Shown here in pieces: positions 8,012-17,267 of a stretch of DNA of 64,000 bases. Under the pieces are notes generated by a model, which was not told the origin of the DNA, ran no database searches, and saw only the letters and a list, made by a program, of their open reading frames with translations. Numbering within the stretch: the first letter of the stretch is position 1; each line of letters opens with the position of its first letter. Both the position numbers and the translations under genes were made by a program. The DNA comes from Microbulbifer pacificus (lineage in GTDB: Bacteria > Pseudomonadota > Gammaproteobacteria > Pseudomonadales > Cellvibrionaceae), in NCBI RefSeq assembly GCF_033723955.1, contig NZ_CP137555.1:807001-871000 (forward strand). The letters are read 5' to 3'.

Positions 8012-9057
8012 AGAACGCCGACGCTGCGCATCAGGTTGAGTGTCGGGCGCAGGTCAGCCAACTGGGTGAGATCCACCTTCGGCGGAGAAACACTGCTGAG
8101 GGGCACCAGGCCTTCCGGCGGCTTCACGCCACTGACCAGCGGTATTTCAAAGGCTTCGGTAGCGAGGTACGACTGCACTTCCCGGGACAGCAGGTAGCGG
8201 ATGAAATTGATCGGCAGATCGCCCTGGCTCAGCGCTACCACTCCGCCCGCATTGACCAGGCAGCCGGCGTCGTTTTTGGTGAACGCCAGATCTACCTTGG
8301 CATCGGGTTTGCCGCTCTTCAGGCGCAGGGTGTAATAGTGATTGGCGAGGCCAACATCCACTTCGCCCCGCTCCACCCCCATCACCACGCCCAGCTCGCC
8401 GGCGTAGGTCTTGGCACGCCGGTTAACACCACGCAGCCAGTCGGCCGTGGCCTTGTCCCCTTCCAGCAGGCGCATGGCCGTCAGGAATGACTGGAAAGCA
8501 GCATAAGCGGGCGCCCAGCCCACGGACAGATTGCTGTCGGGCAGCGCCATGATGCTGTCTGGAATCTGATCGGCGGTGAAGCGGCCGGTATAGTAAGGCA
8601 GGGTACGAATACGACCGGTGACCGGTGCCCACTGGGGATACTGGAAGCCCGGCATGAGCTGCCCAGTAAGATTTGCCGGCAGCGCGCGCGCGAGCCCCGC
8701 ATCCGCCACCTGACCGACGGCACCGGAGTCAACCGCCCAGAACAGATCGGCACGGCGCACTCCGGCCTTGGCCTCGGCCACAATGGTATTGGCCAGGGCA
8801 GAGGTAACACCGCGGCGGATTTTCAGGTTCAGCTTTGGATTGCGCTTCTCGATTGCCGCGAGGACATTTTCATAGAGCCCTCCCTCCCCGGTTCCCAGAT
8901 AGAGGGTCAGATCCCCCTCCAGTTTGGGCAATTGCTCTACGGAGACGGCGTTTTCCACGGAGTTGGCCATGGGACTCGCAGCCAGAGCGCGGGCTGCCGG
9001 CAGACAACCCAGCGCGCCAACCGCAGCCAAGCTATGCAAAAAAGCTCTGCGCTGCAC
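8008..9057 (-). CDS. fbpA: Iron(III)-binding periplasmic protein FbpA, Tat-like signal
   Basis: This 349-residue extracellular solute-binding protein captures ferric iron in the periplasm and passes it to FbpB. Typical features are the DLTLYLGTGEGGLYENVL opening strand, AEAKAGVRRADLFWA, and the NHYYTLRLKSGKPDAKV region, where two neighbouring tyrosines are the usual iron ligands. The N-terminus MQRRAFLHSLAAVGALG fits a twin-arginine signal (R-R-x-F-L followed by a mild hydrophobic core and an A-R-A-L-A cleavage zone), which is not the rule for FbpA proteins. It follows the upstream secreted-protein gene by 59 bases in the same direction, so both are probably driven from the Fur-box promoter. 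Confidence 0.85.
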   Translation of the reverse strand: MQRRAFLHSLAAVGALGCLPAARALAASPMANSVENAVSVEQLPKLEGDLTLYLGTGEGGLYENVLAAIEKRNPKLNLKIRRGVTSALANTIVAEAKAGVRRADLFWAVDSGAVGQVADAGLARALPANLTGQLMPGFQYPQWAPVTGRIRTLPYYTGRFTADQIPDSIMALPDSNLSVGWAPAYAAFQSFLTAMRLLEGDKATADWLRGVNRRAKTYAGELGVVMGVERGEVDVGLANHYYTLRLKSGKPDAKVDLAFTKNDAGCLVNAGGVVALSQGDLPINFIRYLLSREVQSYLATEAFEIPLVSGVKPPEGLVPLSSVSPPKVDLTQLADLRPTLNLMRSVGVL

Positions 9058-9116
9058 GGTTATTCCTTACTGAATATAAAGAGCGGAACCGGCAACATAC
9101 CGATGCCGGCAATTCC

Positions 9117-9935
9117 TTAAAATACGTCTTTACGTTTCTTTTCTGCTTCCTGCAGCAGGCTTTTCGCCTTGTCCAGTTTGGCCTGCATGGATTCCACCAC
9201 CTTGCGCACATCGTCCACGCTGGTTTTGCTGTTAAGCGCCTGGGGCAGAGTCACGTTGAAATCTTTTTCCAGGTCTTCCACCAGCGCGGCGTCCTGTTCG
9301 ATCAGCGCACCTTCAACGCCTTCAAATCGGTGCAGATAGGTGTCGTGCACGATGGAAGTCGCTGCATCTGGCAGTTTTTCCGCGTACTTGGCCACCACGC
9401 GATCCAGGCGGTGTTTGATGTCGTCCAGTATCTCCGGCATGGTGGTGGGTTCAACTTCGGTGGTCTGCACCTTGGCCAGCAGTCCCTTTTCCTGATACTG
9501 AGAGGCGAGCTTCACCGCCCCCAGTCCCTGCCACAGGGCCTGGTTCAGCTTGGCTTGTTCCTCGCGCACCTTGGCAATGGGGGCGCCGGCTTCAATGGCC
9601 TGCTTCACACCGAAGATGCCCTGCCAGATACTGGCGTATACCGGCACATAGTTGGTTTCGATGGCGGAGTGGAAATCAACACCTTCCCAGTATTCCACCA
9701 TAACTTTGGTGTCGGTGGCCTTCTGCCCTTTCTTCTCGTAGGTGTCGACCACTTCGCCAAATTTTGCGACCAGCCAGTTCACCTCCTCGGAATAAGAATT
9801 CAGGTGCCCCTTAAGATCATTCACGTGGTCGCCGATAGCGCCATTGGCGGATACCTGACCGGCCACCAACACTGCACACAGGCCAATAGCGAGGCCCAGC
9901 ACGCGATGTTTCCGTACACGGTTTAGAGATTGCAT
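9117..9935 (-). CDS. Fur-box-controlled secreted helical protein, unknown function
   Basis: The 272-residue product starts at the ATG at 9935, which has an AGGAG site eight bases upstream; a longer in-frame start to 9980 would run through the Fur box and is rejected. It has a signal peptide cleaved near AGQVSA and is then almost entirely predicted helix, rich in Glu, Lys, Ala and Gln, ending in a charged coil (LLQEAEKKRKDVF). No enzyme motif was recognised. It is the first gene of an iron operon (then fbpABC) and a Fur-like site lies directly upstream, so a role in periplasmic iron handling is inferred. Resemblance to imelysin-like or FTR1-type periplasmic helical domains is only a possibility. 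Confidence 0.7.
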   Translation of the reverse strand: MQSLNRVRKHRVLGLAIGLCAVLVAGQVSANGAIGDHVNDLKGHLNSYSEEVNWLVAKFGEVVDTYEKKGQKATDTKVMVEYWEGVDFHSAIETNYVPVYASIWQGIFGVKQAIEAGAPIAKVREEQAKLNQALWQGLGAVKLASQYQEKGLLAKVQTTEVEPTTMPEILDDIKHRLDRVVAKYAEKLPDAATSIVHDTYLHRFEGVEGALIEQDAALVEDLEKDFNVTLPQALNSKTSVDDVRKVVESMQAKLDKAKSLLQEAEKKRKDVF

Positions 9936-9959
9936 AGTCACTCCTGATATCTGACTCAC

Positions 9960-9978
9960 GCAAATGATACTTATTATC
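9960..9978 (-). promoter_or_regulatory. Fur box upstream of the iron operon
   Basis: The 19 bases GCAAATGATACTTATTATC match the classical Fur consensus GATAATGATAATCATTATC at 15 of 19 positions by eye. The site ends 25 bases upstream of the start codon at 9935, a suitable place for iron-dependent repression of the secreted protein-fbpABC unit. Confidence 0.8.
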
Positions 9979-10394
9979 AAAAACTAGTAAAGCACCATTG
10001 TATTAAGCAGTGTTAACGCCTCGCTATCCACGCCCACATGAGCGTCAGGCCATACAGATACCGCAGGGCTGACGGGAATTTCCGGGAAACTGGATCAGTG
10101 GGCTTTTGTTACTGCGAGTGCTGGAGGAAACGATAATCTATTCACCATTTCCAATGCGGCAGGATGCTACCAGTCCGGGGCGGGCATTTCACCTACTTCC
10201 GCCCCGTGCCGCCTGCAAAGGCCCATCACCTGGTACTTTGCGGGTCTGTCGAACCATGAATGTGTTGCGCCGGATGGCACAACTACCAGTCCGATGTCTT
10301 ATACCTGCCCAAGAGCTGGTATAGTCTCCCCTCTATAGTTTCCTTCTCTCACGCCCGACTACCGGTGACTTCTGACCCATGAAGAGCAGCTCCG
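9979..10394. other. Divergent intergenic region before the cyclase gene
   Basis: Apart from the adjacent Fur box this region holds no convincing gene. The 72-codon frame at 10106-10324 has no ribosome site or recognisable protein. An extended -10 motif (TG at 10317-10318, one base, TATAGT at 10320-10325) lies 70 bases before the cyclase start and is a candidate promoter for that gene. Its -35 region is poor, as is common for extended -10 promoters. Confidence 0.4.
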
Positions 10395-11918
10395 TTGATC
10401 ACTAAGGCCAAAGCCAAACTGCGGCACGCAGCCAGCGGTCTACAAGCGTGTGTGATCCGGTTGTTGCCCCGCCATGTCCCCATTGCCTTCAAATTGGCAC
10501 TGGTCATGACCCTGTTGCTGGTACTGGGGATGGCGAGCCTCGGTCTGTTTATCAGCGACAACCAGAACCAGCTGATCCGCACCCAGCTGCACGACTTCGG
10601 CAATACCATGGCGCAGCAGCTGGCGAAACTGGCCAGCGAGCCGATTCTGTCGGAAAACAACCTGAACCTGCGCATGCTGACCACCAACCTGGGCCAGGAT
10701 GAAAAAATCCTTGGCGCAGGGATCTACGCGCATAACGGAGAATTGCTGTCGAGCACTGGCATCCAGCCGCGCCTGAGCAACACCTTCTTTGAATCGGCGG
10801 AGGTTATCGCCAGCCCGTGGTTCCGACATACCGCAGACGGGTCCGCGGAACGCCTGATCAGCTTTATCGCTCCCGCCAATTACCAGGGTGTCCGGGTCGG
10901 CTCGGTGGTGGTCACTCTGTCGGCATCGCAAATGGACCAGGCTGCAGCCAGTGCCCGCAACGCCATTGTCTACGCCACCCTGGCGATGACCGTCCTGGCC
11001 TCCCTGTTGGCCTATTGGCTGAGCCGCCGCCTGTCACTTCCGATCCATCACTTGATGGAAGCCACCCGCGCTATCGACCGCGGCGACCTGGCGATCCGGA
11101 TCGATCAGCGACGCAACGACGAAATCGGCTTTTTGTTCGAAGGCTTCAACAACATGGCCGCCGGATTGCTGAAGAAATCCCAGGTCGAACAGGTCTTTTC
11201 CCGCTATGTGTCGAAAAGCGTTGCCGACAAGGTACTCGCCAATCTCGACGAGGTTCGATTGGTGGATCGCCCGATTGAGGCGACGGTGTTATTTGCCGAT
11301 ATCACCGGTTTCACCGCGATGTCGGAACAACTGCAACCGAGCCAGGTTTCCGAACTGCTCAACGAATACTTCTCGTACATTTCGCGCGCCTGCTCGCTAT
11401 ACCACGGCGTGGTGGACAAGTTTATCGGCGACTGTGCGATGCTGGTGTTCGGCGTACTGGAAGACGATACCGACCACGCATTCAATGCCGTCAGTTGTGC
11501 GGTCTTGATTCAGCAACTGGCCGCGCAGTTGAACGAGCAGCGCCGCGCCGACGGCCGGCCCGAGGTGCATTTCCGCATTGGGATCAATTGCGGCGCCATG
11601 TTGGCAGGCAATCTGGGTTCCGACGAGCGGATGGAATACACCGTGGTTGGTGACGCCGTCAATTTGGCCTCCCGTCTGTGTAGTGAGGCGGAGCCGGACC
11701 AGATCATTATTCGTCAACAGCTGTTTACCATGCTGCAGCCGCGCATCATCGCGCATGCAGGACAGACACTACCGATCCGCGGCAAATCCGCGCCGATACA
11801 GATCTACTCGGTGGAGAACATCCACAGTAGTGATCACCCCCTGCTAGAGGCCAATCTCCGCAAAGTGCTGAGTCCACAGGCCACCCAATCGCCGCAACGA
11901 GCCGTCGGGCATGCGTGA
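10395..11918 (+). CDS. Membrane-bound class III adenylate/guanylate cyclase with HAMP domain
   Basis: The product has a membrane helix near residues 32-54, a periplasmic sensor region to about 185, a second helix near 190-210, a HAMP linker (about 211-262), and a C-terminal class III cyclase domain. The two metal-binding aspartates are present (D302 in LFADITGFTAMSEQ and D346 in DKFIGDCAMLVFG). YTVVGDAVNLASRL carries the aspartate linked to adenine recognition plus the transition-state Asn/Arg pair, so cAMP is the likely product. No ATG is in frame near the start; the TTG at 10395, with GAAGAG about eight bases upstream, is the best candidate. It overlaps the next gene by eight bases. The ligand sensed by the periplasmic part is unknown. 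Confidence 0.85.
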   Translation: MITKAKAKLRHAASGLQACVIRLLPRHVPIAFKLALVMTLLLVLGMASLGLFISDNQNQLIRTQLHDFGNTMAQQLAKLASEPILSENNLNLRMLTTNLGQDEKILGAGIYAHNGELLSSTGIQPRLSNTFFESAEVIASPWFRHTADGSAERLISFIAPANYQGVRVGSVVVTLSASQMDQAAASARNAIVYATLAMTVLASLLAYWLSRRLSLPIHHLMEATRAIDRGDLAIRIDQRRNDEIGFLFEGFNNMAAGLLKKSQVEQVFSRYVSKSVADKVLANLDEVRLVDRPIEATVLFADITGFTAMSEQLQPSQVSELLNEYFSYISRACSLYHGVVDKFIGDCAMLVFGVLEDDTDHAFNAVSCAVLIQQLAAQLNEQRRADGRPEVHFRIGINCGAMLAGNLGSDERMEYTVVGDAVNLASRLCSEAEPDQIIIRQQLFTMLQPRIIAHAGQTLPIRGKSAPIQIYSVENIHSSDHPLLEANLRKVLSPQATQSPQRAVGHA

Positions 11919-13005
11919 TCTCCGGTTACCATTTCTGTGGTTTTTGCTGTTGCTACTGCTGCCGGCGTGTAGCGTGATGCCAACACCGCAACCGGCACTG
12001 GAAGGTTTTCCAACGGAAACTCTACATCAGGTCCGCCAACAGTCGACGGAACTCGAACGACTGCAAAGCCTGAATGCCGTAACCCCCGCGCAACAGCAAC
12101 AAATCCAGCAATTGCGCAGTGACTTGCAGCAGTTCGCGCGCAACGTAATCAGCAGCGCAAGCAGCATGGCGCAAAAAGACGACTGGCACGGTGCCGCACA
12201 GCTATTGCAAGGTGCCCTGCGCTGGTTGCCAGACAGTCAGTTGCTCACTAACGCGCAGCAGCAACTGGAGGCACAGCGCCAGTTACGCGAAGAGCGGGTG
12301 CGAATGGAGCTGGCTATCCACCGCGGTGAGCAGTTGCTGAAAGATGCCGAGGGCTACCGGAAACTGCAGCAGCTACAGGGCCCCGGCCTGATGAATTGGG
12401 TGGAAGTGAAAAACTACTACCGCAAACGCAGTGAATCGGCGCAGGCGCTCCAGCAACATTCCCAGCGCGCACTGGCACGGGGGGACTATGCGCTGGCTCA
12501 GCGCGCGCTGAAGATTACCCTCGAGCTCTACGGCGACGAACTTCAGCACGATACCGAGCGCCGCGAAAAAATCCAACGCGACCTGGCCATAGCCAGTCGC
12601 CGTCTCAGCCAATCGAAAACACAATCCGCAAACACCATCTCCGAAGCCTCCGCCGACAAAGTGGCCGAGGCGCCCTACACGGTAGTGCAACAGGCACTGG
12701 ACGCCGGCGATCTGACCAGCGCACGGCAACATCTGGATCAATTACGACAGCAGTCGCCACAGGAACCACAATTACCGCACCTGGAAGCGCAGTTCCAGGC
12801 GCAGTTGAATAGCCGCATTGAAACCGCGCTCAAGCGGGGGAATGATTTATACAGTCAGGGCAAGATTGAACGGGCCCTGGCCGTCTGGCGCGAAGCCAGT
12901 ACCCTGGCCCCGGAAAATGTCGAACTGCTGGCCAACATCGCACGGGCAGAAAAGGTTCTGGAAAACCTGCGCGCGCTGTCGGTACCCGCCAGCGCCACAC
13001 CTTAG
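11911..13005 (+). CDS. Coiled-coil, TPR-like lipoprotein co-transcribed with the cyclase
   Basis: The 364-residue product has a lipoprotein signal with lipobox LLPAC, giving a lipidated Cys20. The mature part is alanine/glutamine-rich helix with coiled-coil character, ending in a TPR-like region (GNDLYSQGKIERALAVWREASTLAPENVELLANIARA). It probably stands in the periplasm as a scaffold rather than an enzyme. The start lies inside the last eight bases of the cyclase gene, so the two are co-translated, and a functional link between periplasmic lipoprotein and sensor cyclase is plausible but unproven. The gene ends 21 bases before the convergent decarboxylase stop, with no clear terminator between them. 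Confidence 0.75.
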   Translation: MRDLRLPFLWFLLLLLLPACSVMPTPQPALEGFPTETLHQVRQQSTELERLQSLNAVTPAQQQQIQQLRSDLQQFARNVISSASSMAQKDDWHGAAQLLQGALRWLPDSQLLTNAQQQLEAQRQLREERVRMELAIHRGEQLLKDAEGYRKLQQLQGPGLMNWVEVKNYYRKRSESAQALQQHSQRALARGDYALAQRALKITLELYGDELQHDTERREKIQRDLAIASRRLSQSKTQSANTISEASADKVAEAPYTVVQQALDAGDLTSARQHLDQLRQQSPQEPQLPHLEAQFQAQLNSRIETALKRGNDLYSQGKIERALAVWREASTLAPENVELLANIARAEKVLENLRALSVPASATP

Positions 13006-13026
13006 GCTCTCCCCCTAGATTCTCCC

Positions 13027-15267
13027 TCAGTCCTTCACGCAATCCACGCAGTAGCGCGCCTTGCCGTCCTTCATTTCCTTCACCAGCCCGTGGCAATCGG
13101 TTTCGAAGCCGGGGAACTGCTCATTGAAGGTACGCGCAAAGCGCAGGTAGTTGACGATGGTGCGGTTAAAGCGCTCACCCGGAATCAGCAGGGGGATGCC
13201 GGGCGGGTAAGGGGTCACCAGCATGGCGGTGATACGGCCTTCCAGCTCCTCGATATCCACCCGCTCCACTTCCCGGTGTGCCATTTTTGCCCACGCCTCG
13301 CCCGGGCGCATCGCCGGCACCATAGTGCTCAGATACATTTCGGTGGTCAGGCGGGCGACGTCGTGTTGTGCATACACATTGTGAATGGCGTTACACAGAT
13401 CGCGCAGCCCCCACCCTTCATAGTGTTTGTTCTTGGCCAGAAACTCGGGCATGCAGCGCCACAGCGGGCTGTTGCTGTCGTAACAGTCCTTGAACTGCTG
13501 CAGTTCGGTGACCAGAGTGTTCCAGCGGCCCTTGGTAATGCCGATGGTGAACATGATAAAGAACGAGTACAGGCCGCACTTCTCGACGATGATGCCGTGT
13601 TCGGACAGGTACTTGGTGAGGATGGCCGCAGGAATACCCCAGTCATCAAAATTGCCGTCCAGGTCCAGCCCGGGGGTGACGATGGTTGCCTTGATCGGGT
13701 CGAGCATATTGAAGCCCTCGGCCAGATCGCCGAAACCGTGCCAGTTGTCGCCGGCCCGCAGCATCCAGTCCTCGCGCTCACCCATGCCCTCTTCAGCGAT
13801 ATGGTCCGGGCCCCAGACCTTGAACCACCAGTCGCTGCCCCACTCCTCGTCCACCTTGCGCATGGCGCGGCGGAATTCCATGGCCTCGGTGATGGACTCC
13901 TCCACCAGCGCGGTGCCCCCCGGCGGCTCCATCATCGCCGCCGCCACATCGCAGGAGGCGATGATCGCGTACTGCGGCGAGGTGGAGGTGTGCATCAGGT
14001 AGGCTTCGTTGAACAGGTCCTTGTCAAGCTGGCGGCTCTCGGAATCCTGCACCAGGATCTGCGACGCCTGGGAAATACCCGCGAGCAGCTTGTGGGTGCT
14101 CTGGGTGGAAAACACCAGTGATTCCTTGCAGCGTACGCGGCCCTCACCGATGGCGTGGTAGTCACCGTAGAAATCGTGGAACGCAGCGTGCGGCAGCCAA
14201 GCCTCGTCAAAGTGCAGGGTGTCGATCTTGCCGTCCAGCGCGTCCTTGATCTCTTCCACGTTGTACAGGACACCGTCATAGGTGCTCTGGGTAATGGTCA
14301 GTACCCGTGGCTTCGCGCCTTTGTCAGTAATAAACGGGTTCTGGGCGATCTTCTGCTGGATATTCTCCCAGTCGAATTCACTGCGCGGAATCGGGCCGAT
14401 GATGCCGAAGTTGTTGCGGGTCGGCATCAGGAAGATCGGGATAGCCCCGGTCATGATGATGGAGTGCAGGATCGACTTGTGACAGTTGCGGTCGACCACC
14501 ACGATATCACCGGGCGCCACCGTGGAGTTCCACACAATCTTGTTGGAGGTGGAGGTACCGTTGGTGACGAAAAACAGGTGATCCGCGTGGCTGATACGCG
14601 CAGCGTTGCGCTCACTGGCGGCGATCGGTCCGGTGTGGTCCAGCAGCTGGCCCAACTCGTCCACCGCATTACACACGTCGGCGCGCAGCATGTTCTCGCC
14701 AAAGAACTGGTGGAACATATGCCCGACCGGGCTCTTCAGGAACGCCACGCCACCGGAGTGGCCCGGGCAGTGCCAGGAATAGGAGCCGTCGGAGGCGTAA
14801 TGCACCAGCGCGCGGAAAAACGGCGGCGCCAGGTTGTCCAGATAGGCACGGGCCTCACGTACCACGTAGCGGGCGATGAACTCGGGAGTGTCCTCGAACA
14901 TGTGAATAAAGCCGTGCATCTCCCGCAGGATGTCGTTCGGCAGGTGGTGGGAGGTGCGCGTCTCACCGTAGAGGAAGATCGGGATGTCGGCGTTGCGGAA
15001 GCGCAGCTCCGCCACAAACGCGCGCAGCCGGGTCAGGGTTTCTTCCTGGTTGGCTTCGCTGAACTCATCGTCGTCGATGGAGAGGATGTAGCAGGAAGCC
15101 CTACTCTGCTGCTGCACAAAAGAAGTCAGGTCGCCGTAACTGGTGACCCCAAGCACCTCCATTCCCTCTGCCTCGATCGCGGTCACCAGCGAGCGGATGC
15201 CGAAACCGGACGAATTTTCCGAGCGAAAATCCTCGTCGATTACGATGATGGGGAACTGGAAGCGCAT
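13027..15267 (-). CDS. Orn/Lys/Arg-type PLP decarboxylase (LdcA-like)
   Basis: This 746-residue fold-type I decarboxylase has an N-terminal receiver-like wing domain (about 1-130), a large PLP domain and a C-terminal domain. The Schiff-base lysine is K393 in STQSTHKLLAGISQAS. Other landmarks are WHCPGHSGGVAF, FVTNGTSTSNKIVW, DRNCHKSILHSIIMTGAIP, LHFDEAW and PYPPGIPLLIPGERF. From memory of the family, the closest match is the pseudomonad lysine decarboxylase LdcA (about 751 residues), which makes cadaverine and serves arginine-responsive lysine breakdown. Arginine or ornithine as substrate cannot be excluded by eye. It is read toward the cyclase-lipoprotein pair and appears to be a single-gene unit. 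Confidence 0.85.
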   Translation of the reverse strand: MRFQFPIIVIDEDFRSENSSGFGIRSLVTAIEAEGMEVLGVTSYGDLTSFVQQQSRASCYILSIDDDEFSEANQEETLTRLRAFVAELRFRNADIPIFLYGETRTSHHLPNDILREMHGFIHMFEDTPEFIARYVVREARAYLDNLAPPFFRALVHYASDGSYSWHCPGHSGGVAFLKSPVGHMFHQFFGENMLRADVCNAVDELGQLLDHTGPIAASERNAARISHADHLFFVTNGTSTSNKIVWNSTVAPGDIVVVDRNCHKSILHSIIMTGAIPIFLMPTRNNFGIIGPIPRSEFDWENIQQKIAQNPFITDKGAKPRVLTITQSTYDGVLYNVEEIKDALDGKIDTLHFDEAWLPHAAFHDFYGDYHAIGEGRVRCKESLVFSTQSTHKLLAGISQASQILVQDSESRQLDKDLFNEAYLMHTSTSPQYAIIASCDVAAAMMEPPGGTALVEESITEAMEFRRAMRKVDEEWGSDWWFKVWGPDHIAEEGMGEREDWMLRAGDNWHGFGDLAEGFNMLDPIKATIVTPGLDLDGNFDDWGIPAAILTKYLSEHGIIVEKCGLYSFFIMFTIGITKGRWNTLVTELQQFKDCYDSNSPLWRCMPEFLAKNKHYEGWGLRDLCNAIHNVYAQHDVARLTTEMYLSTMVPAMRPGEAWAKMAHREVERVDIEELEGRITAMLVTPYPPGIPLLIPGERFNRTIVNYLRFARTFNEQFPGFETDCHGLVKEMKDGKARYCVDCVKD

Positions 15268-15428
15268 GCGTTCTCTCCGGATGAGATGTTATAGGGGGAC
15301 TGGCCTCAAATTTTGCGGCGGCACTTTAGTCTTGTGAACTGGTACTGTCTATATGCATTCTGCGACGCCGCCCACATTGTAGTGGGACTTAATCTCCTGC
15401 ACCTTGCCGAATTTCGCACGAGCAGGCA

Positions 15429-15461
15429 ACAAAAAGCCCGGCGCATGGCCGGGCTTTTTGT
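15429..15461 (-). terminator. Rho-independent terminator after efp
   Basis: A perfect 14-bp stem (15429-15442 with 15448-15461) around a five-base loop carries an A tract on one side and a T tract on the other, so it can act in both directions. It lies 17 bases past the efp stop. Confidence 0.9.
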
Positions 15462-15477
15462 GGCAGCGAGGAGGGCC

Positions 15478-16053
15478 TTAGGCCGTCGGCGCCTGGGTGC
15501 GGTTCTTGTAGGAACCGTCGCGGGTGTCGATTTCGATCCAGTCGTCGATTTCGCAGAAGTCTGCCACCTTGACTTCGGTGCCGTTGCGCAGCTTGGCCGG
15601 CTTCATGACTTTGCCGGAAGTGTCGCCACGGGCGGAGTTTTCGGTGTAGGTGATCTGGCGCACGATGGTGGTCGGCAGGTCGACGGAAATGACCTTGCCA
15701 TCGAAGAACACGGCTTCACAGATGTCGCTCATGCCTTCTTCGATGAACGGCAGGACACTTTCCAGGTCTTCGGCACGCAGCTCGTAGGAGTTGTACTCCG
15801 GATCCATGAAGACGTAGTCCTCACCGTTGATATAGGAAAGGGTCACTTCCTTGCGGTCGAGGATGACCGGCTCCATCTTGTCGTCGGCCTTGTACACGGT
15901 CTCGGTCTTGGAGCCGTTGATCAGGTTCTTCAGCTTCATCTTGACGATGGCGCTGTTGCGGCCGGACTTGGTGAATTCGGCCTTCTGGATCAGCCAGGGG
16001 TGGCCGTCGATCAGGGCCACACTGTTGGCCTTCATTTCTTGTGCGGTTTTCAT
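15478..16053 (-). CDS. efp: Translation elongation factor P, arginine-32 type
   Basis: EF-P relieves ribosomes stalled at polyproline. The 191-residue protein has the three beta-barrel domains of the family and the normal length. The loop that enters the peptidyl-transferase centre reads [12 protein letters not shown], with Arg32 in place of the Lys34 used by the E. coli EpmA/B system. Arg32 is the site rhamnosylated by EarP in Pseudomonas, Neisseria and Shewanella, and the earP gene lies immediately upstream in the same direction. The ATG at 16053 begins the usual MKTAQEMKA sequence. A strong terminator follows the stop. Confidence 0.97.
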   Translation of the reverse strand: MKTAQEMKANSVALIDGHPWLIQKAEFTKSGRNSAIVKMKLKNLINGSKTETVYKADDKMEPVILDRKEVTLSYINGEDYVFMDPEYNSYELRAEDLESVLPFIEEGMSDICEAVFFDGKVISVDLPTTIVRQITYTENSARGDTSGKVMKPAKLRNGTEVKVADFCEIDDWIEIDTRDGSYKNRTQAPTA

Positions 16054-16087
16054 AGGAGTATCCGGAATAGGGATGGGGATACCTTTT

Positions 16088-17236
16088 TCAGGTGGCGCAT
16101 GATAGCCATTTTCCGGAAAAACGCACTAGTGCCGATGCAAGATCTGGCCGTAAGACCTGCTCGTCGCACCAGTCACCGGCATAACGGGAATGTTCTTCTA
16201 TGTGTGCTTGGGCCTGCACCCAAGCCGCACCCATGTCTCCCTGCCCATTCCAGGCGTGCCACAAGCTTTTTTGCGCATCCGCCGCTTGCGGCGAAAGGCC
16301 AGCACAGTACAGGTCGAGAAAGGCATCCAGCTTGTCCCAGTGGGCACCTTCCTCCTGCTGGTAGATATGCCAGAGCAGCGGCCGCCCGGCCCATTGCGCC
16401 CGCACGAACGAATCCTCGCCGCGCACCGCATTGAAATCACAGCTCCACAGCAACCGGTCGTAATCGTGCTGACTCAGGAATGGCAGCAACTGCACCTGCA
16501 GGTTACCGCGCTGCCAGCGACTACCTGGTTCAGTATCCGCGACCCCGAGCCAGCGGCACAGATCGCCCTCGATACGCCCGTGCGGCACCAGCAACAGCGT
16601 CGGCCGTGTATCGACCGCCAGGGCGTCAAGCCAATCGGCCAGTGCCGCATTCTCGTAGGCGAACAGGGAAATCAGGCGGGCGTCATCCGCCGGCGTTACG
16701 CCTATCTGCGCGAGAAAGTCCCGACGCGCGTTAGGTACTGCCTGGAACGCGCGCCGCCGCGTCAGCAAATCGCGCTCCCGCAACAGGCCGCCGGTACCTT
16801 CGGTAAAGCCAGGGAAAAAGAAGAACTTCTGCAGACCACCGGCTTGCGGTGACGGCAGGACGTGGCAGCCGGCGACCCATGCCTCGGCACTGAGGTACTC
16901 GAGGTTCAGCCACAAAGGCTTGCGCTCCCCCACTGCCATGGCCTCGATATAACTTGCCGGCAGGTTACAGGCAAAGGCCTCGATCACTACATCAGCCACC
17001 TCAACCTGCGGGAAGTCCTGGGACCAGTGGCAAACCTCCACCCCATCGATGCGTTGCGAGGACAAGGAGGCATCGGCGGTCGGACAAAGGCGCAGAAAGG
17101 CGGCCGGCTCATCGACCCACAAGCGCACCGCCTGGTCGTGCTCGGCAGCCAGTTGCCGAGCCAAGCGCCAGGTCACCCCGATATCGCCGTAGTTGTCGAC
17201 GACGCAGCAGAAAATGTCCCAGCGTTTGCTCATCAT
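16088..17236 (-). CDS. earP: EF-P arginine rhamnosyltransferase EarP
   Basis: EarP transfers rhamnose from dTDP-rhamnose to Arg32 of EF-P, the modification needed for EF-P activity in this lineage. The 382-residue GT-B enzyme shows the family N-terminus [22 protein letters not shown], with its catalytic aspartates, then [27 protein letters not shown], and the C-terminal donor-site segment [21 protein letters not shown]. In-frame starts exist at TTG 17242, ATG 17236 and ATG 17233; one of the ATGs is preferred because known homologues begin just before WDIFC. It sits between guaA and efp, all in the same direction, and efp follows after a 34-base gap. Confidence 0.93.
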   Translation of the reverse strand: MMSKRWDIFCCVVDNYGDIGVTWRLARQLAAEHDQAVRLWVDEPAAFLRLCPTADASLSSQRIDGVEVCHWSQDFPQVEVADVVIEAFACNLPASYIEAMAVGERKPLWLNLEYLSAEAWVAGCHVLPSPQAGGLQKFFFFPGFTEGTGGLLRERDLLTRRRAFQAVPNARRDFLAQIGVTPADDARLISLFAYENAALADWLDALAVDTRPTLLLVPHGRIEGDLCRWLGVADTEPGSRWQRGNLQVQLLPFLSQHDYDRLLWSCDFNAVRGEDSFVRAQWAGRPLLWHIYQQEEGAHWDKLDAFLDLYCAGLSPQAADAQKSLWHAWNGQGDMGAAWVQAQAHIEEHSRYAGDWCDEQVLRPDLASALVRFSGKWLSCAT

Positions 17237-17267
17237 CGGCAAAAGCCGAAATACCAGCTAGTGCGGA

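Noticed and set aside
10106..10324. 72-codon frame in the gap before the cyclase
   Set aside because: It is rich in Pro, Cys and Arg without structure and starts at a weak codon; more likely untranslated DNA.
14155..15294. 379-codon plus-strand frame in the decarboxylase region
   Set aside because: It is antisense to the LdcA-like gene and shows valine/histidine-rich shadow composition.
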